12,447 nt of DNA, from the NCBI GenBank assembly GCA_021788565.1, contig JAJYKO010000067.1:1-12447 (forward strand), in the 5' to 3' direction. Source of the stretch: Chloroflexota bacterium (lineage in GTDB: Bacteria; Chloroflexota; UBA6077). This document shows positions 7,112 to 12,447 of this stretch, in pieces; positions within the stretch are counted from its first letter, which is position 1; each line of letters begins with the position of its first letter. The position numbers and the translations under genes are program-made. The notes below the pieces were generated by a model. It did not search any database and was not told the origin of the DNA. It saw only the letters and a program-made list of their open reading frames with translations.

Positions 7112-7165
7112 ATTGTCGGTCAGATTTCTGAGGTCTTCCTGAGCGGAGGATAAGAGGTAGCTAAG
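7112..7165 (-). promoter_or_regulatory. Array 4: four 11-bp-spaced repeats plus -10, upstream of the DoxX gene
   Basis: On the minus strand: CTTAG 7165-7161, CTTAT 7154-7150, CTCAG 7143-7139, CTCAG 7132-7128, all exactly 11 bp apart, then 10 bp, then GACAAT at 7117-7112. A second GACAAT lies at 7098-7093. The repeat order is reversed relative to array 2 (CTTAG distal, CTCAG proximal), so the T/C variation is tolerated at any position. The predicted leader before the DoxX ATG is about 130 nt. Confidence 0.65.
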
Positions 7166-7195
7166 TTTCCGAGGGTACCGACCTCTTGGGCCAGG

Positions 7196-7231
7196 CAAAT
7201 GGGAAAGGGAGCCAGCAAGCTGCTGGCTCCC
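7196..7231 (-). terminator. Rho-independent terminator after the secreted protein gene
   Basis: GGGAGCCAGC at 7207-7216 pairs perfectly with GCTGGCTCCC at 7222-7231, a 10-bp GC-rich stem with a 5-nt loop. On the minus strand it is followed by TTTCCCATTT, a weak U-rich tail. It lies about 110 bp past the stop at 7344 and just upstream of array 4, insulating the DoxX promoter. Confidence 0.65.
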
Positions 7232-7254
7232 TCGACCGCCAGGATTCTGACGTG

Positions 7255-7309
7255 CTGGAATCGAGACTTCAGTCGGTCGTCCCGGTCCCCGCTAAAGCGT
7301 CGATTCCAG
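7255..7309. repeat. REP-like palindromic element, copy A
   Basis: A 55-bp unit bounded by CTGGAATCGA and its exact complement TCGATTCCAG. Inside are two short hairpins, GACT-TC-AGTC (7264-7273) and CGCT-AA-AGCG (7290-7299), so one strand can fold as a small cloverleaf. A diverged second copy is at 10262-10317. It lies in the 3' region between the stop at 7344 and the terminator at 7207-7231, where REP elements commonly sit. Confidence 0.7.
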
Positions 7310-7343
7310 AACCGTCAAATGGACTGCTGCGGAGTCCTGGATG

Positions 7344-7772
7344 CTACTGGGCCTCCCAGGGGAAGCGCTGGGTGTCGAGCCTCTCCTGGAGGCCGTAGGG
7401 TCCATTCACCCAGGTCATGTAGCCGTTGGTGAAGGCGGTCCAGTTGTCCGCCTTGCGCCACACCATCATGCCGGTGGTAGTCATCTGGATGCCGTCCCCG
7501 TTGGCCGCGTGCTGCTCGTCTTGAAGAGGCTGGCCCACGATGTTGCCCATCATGCTCGCCATGGTTCCAAAGCCCATCATGAATTGGTGTCCGGTGGGTG
7601 CGCCTCCAGCCATGTTCCCGGGCCCCGTACCCTGAGCGGCGCCGCCTGTGGGTCCAGGCCCCATCATTCCGCCCGGACCGGCAGTCTGGGCAAGAGCGCT
7701 GCCCGTGAAGAGAGCCACCAGTCCGATCGTCGCAACCGCTGTTGCCAGCCCCGCAAACCTGAGTTTCATCAT
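7344..7772 (-). CDS. Secreted Met/Gly-rich protein with a conserved C-terminal domain
   Basis: The 142-aa product begins with a classical signal peptide: MMKLR, a hydrophobic core, and SALA-Q as a likely cleavage site after residue 28. The mature N-terminus (29-85) is rich in Gly, Pro and Met (GGMMGPGP, MMGFGTMASMMGN), a composition that could bind copper, though this is speculation. The C-terminus (about 94-140) reads QMTTTGMMVWRKADNWTAFT, then GYMTWVNGPYGLQ and ERLDTQRFPWE, a domain I associate with exported proteins of Chloroflexota and some Actinobacteria; its function is unknown to me. The start is backed by GAGGAGATAG just upstream. A candidate extended -10 (TGATATATT on the minus strand) lies at 7830-7838. 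It is divergent from the cytochrome operon. Confidence 0.8.
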   Translation of the reverse strand: MMKLRFAGLATAVATIGLVALFTGSALAQTAGPGGMMGPGPTGGAAQGTGPGNMAGGAPTGHQFMMGFGTMASMMGNIVGQPLQDEQHAANGDGIQMTTTGMMVWRKADNWTAFTNGYMTWVNGPYGLQERLDTQRFPWEAQ

Positions 7773-7829
7773 CTATCTCCTCTATCTCCTCGTTCGTGAT
7801 GCCATTTGCGTCGGTCATCATTTTCGTGG

Positions 7830-7838
7830 AATATATCA
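7830..7838 (-). promoter_or_regulatory. Candidate extended -10 promoter of the secreted protein gene
   Basis: The minus strand reads TG-A-TATATT, with TATATT at 7835-7830, matching the extended -10 form TGnTATAAT. It would start transcription about 50 nt before the ATG at 7772. No convincing -35 is seen at the right distance, which extended -10 promoters can tolerate. Confidence 0.4.
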
Positions 7839-7885
7839 CTAGATTGTGAAGATCCGGTGAATTCGCTCATCATCAGTGTAATCCG

Positions 7886-7903
7886 ACGGGACAATTGTCC
7901 CGT
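7886..7903. promoter_or_regulatory. Perfect 18-bp palindromic operator candidate
   Basis: ACGGGACAATTGTCCCGT is identical to its own reverse complement. It sits in the divergent region between the secreted protein gene and the cytochrome operon, and its right half supplies the -35 of the plus-strand promoter, a placement that suits a dimeric repressor. The core GGGACAATTGTCCC does not match the FNR, CRP or Rex consensus sequences I know. Confidence 0.65.
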
Positions 7904-7922
7904 GGAAAATCGAGAGTATTGT
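7895..7922 (+). promoter_or_regulatory. Candidate promoter of the cytochrome b6-like operon
   Basis: TTGTCC (7895-7900) as -35, a 16-bp spacer, and TATTGT (7917-7922) as -10; each hexamer matches the housekeeping consensus at four of six positions. The -35 lies inside the 18-bp palindrome. It would give a leader of about 290 nt before the cytochrome gene, containing the stem-loops described separately. Confidence 0.4.
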
Positions 7923-8000
7923 CACGCCGGTTTCCCATCGCGGTCGGGACATCTTCCACTGCTCCCCTGATCATCCTTTAGGTAACCTTAACTCCGACCA

Positions 8001-8061
8001 TGGGCCAGCTTTCAACGTCGTCGTCAGGCTCGTCGATCTGAGCCCGATCCAAGCTGGCCCA
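8001..8061 (+). other. Structured leader element (61-nt stem-loop) of the cytochrome operon
   Basis: TGGGCCAGCTT (8001-8011) is perfectly complementary to AAGCTGGCCCA (8051-8061), closing a 39-nt interior that contains an inner hairpin, GGCTC (8027-8031) with GAGCC (8040-8044). It ends about 10 nt before the GGAAGGAGG ribosome site of a possible leader ORF. There is no U-tract, so it is not an obvious terminator. I do not recognise a known riboswitch class; a protein-bound or stability element is equally possible. Confidence 0.5.
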
Positions 8062-8085
8062 GTAGAGGAAGGAGGAAGTATCACT

Positions 8086-8223
8086 GTGGACAGTCCGTAT
8101 TGGAAGGCGGCGAGATCCCCGGGCGGGACAACGAGACAAGAAGAGCGCGATCAGCCCTCGCCGGTTGCCGCTGTTTCGATCGCGCTCACCTATACGTATT
8201 CATCGTGGAGGAGTGAGCAATGA
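8086..8223 (+). CDS. Possible 45-aa leader ORF overlapping the cytochrome b gene
   Basis: A GTG at 8086, 10 nt after a strong GGAGG, opens a frame of 45 codons whose TGA (8221-8223) overlaps the ATG of the cytochrome gene as ATGA, the same coupling seen at the next two junctions of this operon. The peptide (beginning MDSPYWKAARSP) is hydrophilic and resembles nothing I know. Its second half encodes an inverted repeat, GAGCGCGATC (8143-8152) with GATCGCGCTC (8178-8187), ending about 20 nt before the cytochrome's own Shine-Dalgarno. This suggests translational control rather than a functional protein, but it could be chance. Confidence 0.4.
   Translation: MDSPYWKAARSPGGTTRQEERDQPSPVAAVSIALTYTYSSWRSEQ
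8143..8187 (+). other. Inverted repeat just upstream of the cytochrome b ribosome site
   Basis: GAGCGCGATC (8143-8152) and GATCGCGCTC (8178-8187) form a perfect 10-bp stem with a 25-nt loop. It lies inside the possible leader ORF and before GGAGG at about 8207. Ribosome passage through the leader ORF would unfold it. Confidence 0.45.
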
Positions 8224-8909
8224 GCGCTAACGTTTCCTCGAAGTCCCTCGACAGCTTTGAAGCGCGCGCGGCAGAGCACGGACGGGTGAGAGCCCTGCTT
8301 GAATCGTTCGCCTATGTCGCACCGTTTGGCGATCTGTTCGGCAAGGCGGTTCCTTTCTACGCCGAGTCCTACTGGTATGCTCTGGGCGGCCTCACGTTCC
8401 TGTCGTTCGTCTCTCTGGTGCTGAGCGGGATTGTCCTGGCGTGGCTCGGCCCCTTCTGGTGGCTGACTGTGCCGGCCGGACAGTACCTGAAGTCGTTCCA
8501 CTACTGGAGCGCCCAGGCATTCTTCTTCTTCGCCTTGCTTCACGCCTTCCGAGTATGGGCGACCGGTTCATATCGAGGCCGCCGCATTCTGAACTGGTGG
8601 ATCGGGCTGGGCATATTCATGCTGGCCATGGGCGAGAACCTCTTCGGGCTGCTCGCGCGCGGCGACTGGGAATCCCAGTTCGTAGCCATGCACTCGGATG
8701 ATATGCTCTTCACGCAGCCGTTCTTCTTCCGCATGTTCAGCCCGGCCAACTTCACCGCCGACCTGGCCATCCATGTGGCCCTCATACCGGTGCTGATCGC
8801 CGCGTTTCTCTTCGCTCACGTCTCGCTCGTCCGGATTCAGGGCGTGAGCGAGCCTCTCTCAACCCGCGATGTGCCGGCAACCGACGCACAAGGAGGAAGT
8901 GAATCATGA
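8220..8909 (+). CDS. Cytochrome b6-like di-heme membrane protein (cytochrome b N-terminal domain)
   Basis: The 229-aa protein has four core helices and matches the N-terminal (b6) half of cytochrome b, the quinone-oxidising subunit of bc1/b6f complexes. Two histidine pairs for two b hemes are present: H94 and H108 in FHYWSAQAFFFFALLHAF (spacing 14), and H185 and H200 in IHVALIPVLIAAFLFAHVSL (spacing 15). Spacing 15 in the second pair is that of cytochrome b6; mitochondrial-type b has 14. TGSYRGRRILNWWIG (116-130) corresponds to the b6 segment after helix B, and VRIQGVSEPL closes the domain. There is no subunit IV half and no Rieske, cytochrome f or c gene nearby. The start is supported by GGAGG and the family-like N-terminus. 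The stop overlaps the next gene's ATG (ATGA). Participation in quinone redox chemistry is inferred. Confidence 0.92.
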   Translation: MSANVSSKSLDSFEARAAEHGRVRALLESFAYVAPFGDLFGKAVPFYAESYWYALGGLTFLSFVSLVLSGIVLAWLGPFWWLTVPAGQYLKSFHYWSAQAFFFFALLHAFRVWATGSYRGRRILNWWIGLGIFMLAMGENLFGLLARGDWESQFVAMHSDDMLFTQPFFFRMFSPANFTADLAIHVALIPVLIAAFLFAHVSLVRIQGVSEPLSTRDVPATDAQGGSES

Positions 8910-10129
8910 CGCCCAGCAATGGCACGGTCGAAGCGACTTCTCGCTCCGTCGCGCGGAGTGATGCTCCGCCGACACGCCTGGTTCGGCACTGCTTCTGTAA
9001 GTACCCGATAGTGGCGGCTATCGTACTGATAATGGTGGCTGTACTTGCCGTGGTGGTCGGATCACCGAACTGGCCTCGCACCCAGATCGCGGCCGCGGCG
9101 ACCAAGGATCCGGGCGGCGCGATCCTGGCCTTCACTCAGGAGTTGGACGGGACTTCAGCTTCATCGGCCAACGCTGACGAGAACGGTATGGGCGATCCCG
9201 CGGATGCCTTCATTATAGGACCATTGCGCCAGGCTGCACCGCTCCTTAACTCTTCGGACCTCAATGCGGCGCTTGCGGCCTACGCCGCTGCCGATCCTCA
9301 GCAGCGGCTTGACTGGGCCACGGCCTACGACAAGGCTCTGGATTCGATCACGCCAAAGGCGAAGTCTGACGGAAGCGCCACAGACTCGGCGCCCAGCGCC
9401 GACAGCAACAGCATGAGTTCGGCGCCTAGCTCCGACAACAGCACTATGAGTTCGGCATCCGGCCCCGACGCCAGCGATGCGAGCTCGCCGTCCAGCTCAG
9501 GTGGCGTTGACATGGGAGGGACACCCAGTCCCGATTACAGTCGCATCGCCGGTCTGACGGGCGACTTCGGCCCCGTGCCGGTTCTCACCCAGGAGGTCCT
9601 CTCCCTCGCCAAATCCGGCTATCTGGAGCAGTACCTGCTCGCCGTCAACCCGGGTCATTCCTATCACCTGGTCGACATCTGGCTCTACGACCACCCTGCC
9701 ATGCTCAACGATGCGGTCGCCAACGGCTTGACCGATGACCAGTGGGGGATGGTAAAAGAGCGCGGCTTCTCCGTAGGCCCCTGGTACCTGTTCCTGCCGG
9801 CAGTAATCCACGTGTTGACCCCGAACGGCGCCGACGGCCAGGGCTTCGTGATAGACAACCTCCTGCTCGCCCTGTTCTTCCTCCTTGGCATCCCGCTCAT
9901 CCCGGGGTTGCGCGACCTGCCGCGATATCTCCGGCTATACCGCCTGATCTATCACTACCCGCTGGCCAGTGAGCTGGAAAAGGCTGAGAACAGGGCGCGA
10001 CCCGAGGCTTACCATGGCCGTGGGGTCAGCCCGCAGCCGGCCGTCCCTCATCATCTGCAAGACCTCGAGCCCGTGGTCCGACCGGGTGCATATCGCGGCA
10101 GCGTGGCCGGTGGGGAGGAAACGAGATGA
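8906..10129 (+). CDS. Membrane protein of unknown family coupled to the cytochrome b6-like gene
   Basis: I do not recognise this 407-aa protein. It has a cytoplasmic N-terminus with a CFC motif (C29, C31), a first helix at about 34-52, an exported domain (53-310) and a second helix at about 313-334 (NLLLALFFLLGIPLIPG). A basic C-terminal tail of about 70 residues follows (RDLPRYLRLYRLIYHYP, then Pro/Gly-rich). The exported part has two segments: 68-150, including TQELDG and an Ala-rich stretch, and 205-305, containing LTGDFGPVPVLTQEVLSLAKSG and GFSVGPWYLFLPAVIHVL. They are joined by a Ser/Asp linker (154-200) containing an 11-aa tandem repeat. No CxxCH heme site or iron-sulfur motif is visible. 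It overlaps the genes on both sides by 4 nt, so it is probably a dedicated partner of the b6-like protein. Confidence 0.85.
   Translation: MTPSNGTVEATSRSVARSDAPPTRLVRHCFCKYPIVAAIVLIMVAVLAVVVGSPNWPRTQIAAAATKDPGGAILAFTQELDGTSASSANADENGMGDPADAFIIGPLRQAAPLLNSSDLNAALAAYAAADPQQRLDWATAYDKALDSITPKAKSDGSATDSAPSADSNSMSSAPSSDNSTMSSASGPDASDASSPSSSGGVDMGGTPSPDYSRIAGLTGDFGPVPVLTQEVLSLAKSGYLEQYLLAVNPGHSYHLVDIWLYDHPAMLNDAVANGLTDDQWGMVKERGFSVGPWYLFLPAVIHVLTPNGADGQGFVIDNLLLALFFLLGIPLIPGLRDLPRYLRLYRLIYHYPLASELEKAENRARPEAYHGRGVSPQPAVPHHLQDLEPVVRPGAYRGSVAGGEETR
9386..9484 (+). repeat. Three 33-bp tandem repeats encoding an 11-aa Ser/Asp-rich linker
   Basis: Units at 9386-9418, 9419-9451 and 9452-9484 encode SAPSADSNSMS, SAPSSDNSTMS and SASGPDASDAS (residues 161-193 of the 407-aa protein). 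Similarity falls in the third unit. In-frame repeats of this type typically vary in number between strains and form flexible, disordered extracellular linkers. Confidence 0.75.
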
Positions 10130-10236
10130 AAGGCATCTTCATGATCCACAGGGACACGTACTCACTAGTTCTGGCTGTTCTGATACTGGCAGGCCTGATC
10201 GCCTTCCTGCTCGCAACGGTCAATCCGATCCAGTAA
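10126..10236 (+). CDS. 36-aa single-helix membrane protein, last gene of the cytochrome operon
   Basis: The peptide starts MKGIFMIHRDTYSLVLAV and continues as one hydrophobic helix ending LLATVNPIQ. A GGAGG 9 nt before the ATG and a 4-nt ATGA overlap with the upstream stop make it a convincing gene despite its size. Small one-helix subunits are common in cytochrome b complexes (for example the Pet subunits of b6f and CydX/CydH-type subunits of bd oxidases), so it may stabilise the b6-like protein and its 407-aa partner. I find no family for it. The REP-like copy B follows 25 bp after the stop. Confidence 0.75.
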   Translation: MKGIFMIHRDTYSLVLAVLILAGLIAFLLATVNPIQ

Positions 10237-10258
10237 CGCCGGAGCGGCCAACGCACCA

Positions 10259-10320
10259 TCCCTGGAGTCGAGACTTTAGTCGGGCGTCCCCGGTTCCCGC
10301 TGAAGCGTCGATTCCAGGGA
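10259..10320. repeat. REP-like palindromic element, copy B
   Basis: A 56-bp unit (10262-10317) homologous to copy A, with outer arms TCCCTGGAGTCGA (10259-10271) and TCGATTCCAGGGA (10308-10320), complementary apart from one G-T pair. The internal hairpins are GACT-TT-AGTC and CGCT-GA-AGCG: the stems are identical to copy A and only the loops differ. It sits between convergent transcription units and may act as a bidirectional end signal. Confidence 0.75.
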
Positions 10321-10386
10321 CTGGGCATTTCTGGAAGTGTGGCTGCCCGCGGGTTGGGCTCGCGTTCCCAGGTGAACCGTATGGGG

Positions 10387-11085
10387 CTAGGCGTTGTTGC
10401 CCCGCTCTTCCTCATCGTCAAGGGAGGCTAGTCCTTCCCTCAGGGCGTAGAGGGCCGCCTCCGTGCGGTTGCTGAGGTGAAGCTTCTGGAAAACCACTGA
10501 GAGACGGTTGCGGACTGTTTTCTCGGAGATGAAGAGCCTCTCAGCGATCTCGAAGTTGTTGAGGCCCTGTGCCACCAGTCGAAGAACCTCGAGGTCCCGC
10601 TGAGTCAGCTGTTCCTGAGGCGCCGCCCCTGGCTCGGGCCGCCGGAACTCTTCGAGCAATCTGGCGGCGATAGATGGGTCCACCAGCGCTTCGCCCCTGC
10701 GCACTGCGCGAATGGCGCGCAGCAAGTCGGCAGCATCCGCGTCTTTCAGTAGATAACCATAGGCCCCTGCTTTTATGGCTTCGAAGAGGTAGCGGTCCCG
10801 GCGATACATCGTGATCACGATGCACCTGGCCCCGGGGCACTTCTCGCTGATCTGACGAATGGCCGTCACGCCGTCCATGCCAGGCATGTTGATGTCGACC
10901 AGAACCACGTCTGGCCGCAGAGCGAGCGCTTTCTCGACCGCTTCCAAGCCATCGCCCGCCTCGCCAACCGCCTGCAGATCGGGCTGTGTTTCCAATAGCT
11001 GCTTGAGCCCCTGCCGAAACATCGTGTGATCGTCGGCAATGAGCACCCGCGACGTTGAGCCCTCCCGTGCGGACTCGCTCCTCAT
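10387..11085 (-). CDS. NarL/FixJ-family response regulator
   Basis: The 232-aa cytoplasmic transcription factor has an N-terminal receiver domain (about 13-130) and a C-terminal LuxR-type helix-turn-helix (about 163-225). The acidic pocket D18-D19, the phosphorylation site D64 in VVLVDINMPGMDG and the conserved lysine in YGYLLKDAD are present. The HTH reads LTQRDLEVLRLVAQGLNNFEIAERL then ISEKTVRNRLSVVFQKL. The ATG at 11085-11083 overlaps the kinase stop as ATGA and gives the usual short N-terminus before RVLIADDH; a longer in-frame ORF up to 11343 is only the shadow of the kinase. Regulators of this family usually bind short inverted heptamers. Its targets are unknown; its position convergent with the cytochrome operon does not establish a link. 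Confidence 0.95.
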   Translation of the reverse strand: MRSESAREGSTSRVLIADDHTMFRQGLKQLLETQPDLQAVGEAGDGLEAVEKALALRPDVVLVDINMPGMDGVTAIRQISEKCPGARCIVITMYRRDRYLFEAIKAGAYGYLLKDADAADLLRAIRAVRRGEALVDPSIAARLLEEFRRPEPGAAPQEQLTQRDLEVLRLVAQGLNNFEIAERLFISEKTVRNRLSVVFQKLHLSNRTEAALYALREGLASLDDEEERGNNA

Positions 11086-12447
11086 GCAGCCACCTGCCGC
11101 TTGATCGGTAGCCGTATCTCCACGGTCGTGCCGGAGCCCGGAGTAGTATCGATGGTTAGCGCGCCTCCCAGGGAGGCCACCCTCTCCTTCATCTGGGCCA
11201 GGCCGCGATGGCCTCTCAGCGGAGCATCCGCGAGGGTACTCTCGTCGAAGCCTCTGCCATCGTCGCCGACGCGCAACCGGAACTGTTCTGCGTCCGCCAT
11301 ATCCAGACCTATCCAGACGTTGCGAGCCCCCGCGTGCTTCCACACGTTGTTGAGCATTTCCTGAACGGCCCTGAACAGCGGCGGCTCCAGGTGAGACGGC
11401 AGCGAAGTCTCGTCTCCAGCGATGCTCAGCTGGAGGTAGAGTCCGTTCTGCTCGCCGAAACCTTCGGCGAACTTCCGCAACGCCGGAACGAAGCCGAGCC
11501 TCTCCAACTCCAGCGGGCGCAGCGCGAAGATCGAGCGCCGAGCCCCTCGGATGTTCTCACGGAGGCCTTCCTTGATGGCCGATAGCTCCCTTGTCAACTG
11601 CTCGGCGTCTGGGCCCGATAGCGCCAGCTTATCAACGAGGAGCGAGCAGAGATCAGCCTTCAGCCCCAGGAAGGCGAGGTTCTGCGCGAGGCCGTCGTGG
11701 ATCTCGCGTGCTATCCGGTTGCGCTCCTCCGCGATGGTCAGCTCCTCAGCGCGGTTGTACAGCTGGATGTTCCTGACCACCAGGGCTGCCTGGCTGGCTA
11801 TGGTCGAGAGCAGGCCCAGGTGCGGATTACTGAAGGCCCCGCGCCGACGCCTGCCGAGGCTGATCACGCCGATGACACGCTCGCTAACTACCATTGGAAC
11901 GGCCACGACCGATTGGATGCCGTTGACCGCCAGGTGGGAGCGCCACTGGGTCTCGATCCTGGTGTCGGGTACAACCAGGGCTGCCCCTGTTTTCGCCACT
12001 TGAGCGCTTACCCAGGGCGTGCCGCCACCTTCCGGCCTGAGCCTCCGAACCAGGTCATTCTTAGGAAGGCCCAGTGCCGAGTTCAGGACCAGATCGCCCG
12101 TGGTCTCCTCGACGAGCATAACGGTGCCGGCATCTGCCGAGCTCAGTTGGATCATCTTGTCCAGGATCTGCTCGAGCAGCCGATCGAGGTTGAACTCGGC
12201 GCGCACGGTCTGGTCGATTTCGTAGATTGTCTGCAGGTGCCGCGTGCGGAGCTTTGCCGCCTCGATGGCGGAGGCTATCTCATCAGCCACCGTCGTGAGA
12301 AGGTTGATCTGGGTGTCCAATGGAGACTTTGGCGAGGGGAAGCACAAATGAATAGCGCCGATGAGGTTATCGCCTCGCGCGACCGGCACCCCGAGCATGG
12401 ATAGCTCTTCCCTCCCTTCCGGCAAATCCACTGGTGGGAGGGTGATC
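11082..12447 (-). CDS. GAF-domain sensor histidine kinase (HisKA_3 type), 5' end outside the window
   Basis: The frame is open to the right edge (reading ITLPP before VDLPEGREE), so the GTG at 12431 is not the true start. Counting visible residues from that GTG: the tail of one GAF domain (1-60), a short coiled segment, a complete GAF domain (about 65-225), and the HisKA_3 dimerisation helix with the phospho-acceptor H245 in EERNRIAREIHDGLAQN. The HATPase domain follows, with EMLNNVWKHAG (N box), VGDDGRGFD (G1 box) and TTPGSGTTVEIRLP. No transmembrane segment is visible, so the part seen is cytoplasmic. Tandem GAF domains sense small ligands, redox state, light or gases; the ligand cannot be deduced here. 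It overlaps the regulator gene by 4 nt, forming a standard kinase-regulator pair. Confidence 0.95.
   Translation of the reverse strand, partial: ITLPPVDLPEGREELSMLGVPVARGDNLIGAIHLCFPSPKSPLDTQINLLTTVADEIASAIEAAKLRTRHLQTIYEIDQTVRAEFNLDRLLEQILDKMIQLSSADAGTVMLVEETTGDLVLNSALGLPKNDLVRRLRPEGGGTPWVSAQVAKTGAALVVPDTRIETQWRSHLAVNGIQSVVAVPMVVSERVIGVISLGRRRRGAFSNPHLGLLSTIASQAALVVRNIQLYNRAEELTIAEERNRIAREIHDGLAQNLAFLGLKADLCSLLVDKLALSGPDAEQLTRELSAIKEGLRENIRGARRSIFALRPLELERLGFVPALRKFAEGFGEQNGLYLQLSIAGDETSLPSHLEPPLFRAVQEMLNNVWKHAGARNVWIGLDMADAEQFRLRVGDDGRGFDESTLADAPLRGHRGLAQMKERVASLGGALTIDTTPGSGTTVEIRLPIKRQVAA

Noticed and set aside
7976..7992. CTTTA and CTTAA 11 bp apart on the plus strand, upstream of the cytochrome operon, as a fifth regulon array
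   Set aside because: Only two degenerate units are present, no third unit fits the phase, and the expected -10 position (about 8003-8008) reads GGCCAG.
10321..10386. Intrinsic terminator after the response regulator gene
   Set aside because: No convincing stem or U-tract in this stretch; the REP-like copy B next to it is the only strong fold.
11086..11343. N-terminal extension of the response regulator up to 11343
   Set aside because: It is an out-of-frame reading of the kinase HATPase region; the true start at 11085 has the ATGA overlap and the usual family N-terminus.

Overview
The window looks like a chromosomal segment of a moderately GC-rich bacterium, probably Chloroflexota. The grounds are indirect: a secreted protein whose C-terminal domain I associate with that phylum, a fused MetF-MetV-type reductase, a geranylgeranyl-reductase-family flavoprotein and DoxX/DUF2892 membrane proteins. 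No rRNA, tRNA, CRISPR array or insertion sequence was seen.

Layout. (1) 1-2068, minus strand: the N-terminus of a geranylgeranyl-reductase-like flavoprotein, preceded by a methylenetetrahydrofolate reductase with a cysteine-rich C-terminal domain. (2) 2318-5683, minus: nuoN and nuoM of respiratory complex I. Upstream of nuoM, where nuoL should be, only about the last 50 codons of nuoL remain, abutting out of frame the N-terminus of an EamA-type transporter. (3) 5799-7343, minus: a 41-aa membrane peptide, a DUF2892 protein and a DoxX-family protein, then a terminator and a REP-like element. (4) 7344-7772, minus: a secreted Met/Gly-rich protein. (5) 7773-8219: a divergent control region with a perfect 18-bp palindrome over a plus-strand promoter, a 61-nt stem-loop leader and a possible 45-codon leader ORF. 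(6) 8220-10236, plus: a tightly coupled set of a cytochrome b6-like di-heme protein, a 407-aa membrane protein of unknown family and a 36-aa one-helix protein. (7) 10387-12447, minus: a NarL-type response regulator and its GAF-domain histidine kinase, convergent with set 6.

The least expected signal is regulatory. Four minus-strand promoters (before the reductase, the MTHFR, the DUF2892 gene and the DoxX gene) share one layout: three or four pentamers of the type CTCAG/CTTAG/TTCAG repeated every 11 bp, then exactly 10 bp, then a -10-like hexamer. This is how OmpR/PhoB-type activators bind, and it implies one regulon for these otherwise unrelated genes. The two-component pair in the window is LuxR/NarL-type and is not the expected reader of 11-bp direct repeats, so the cognate regulator is probably elsewhere. 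The second point of interest is the b6-like cassette, which has no Rieske protein, subunit IV or c-type cytochrome beside it and may be an undescribed small quinone-linked membrane complex.
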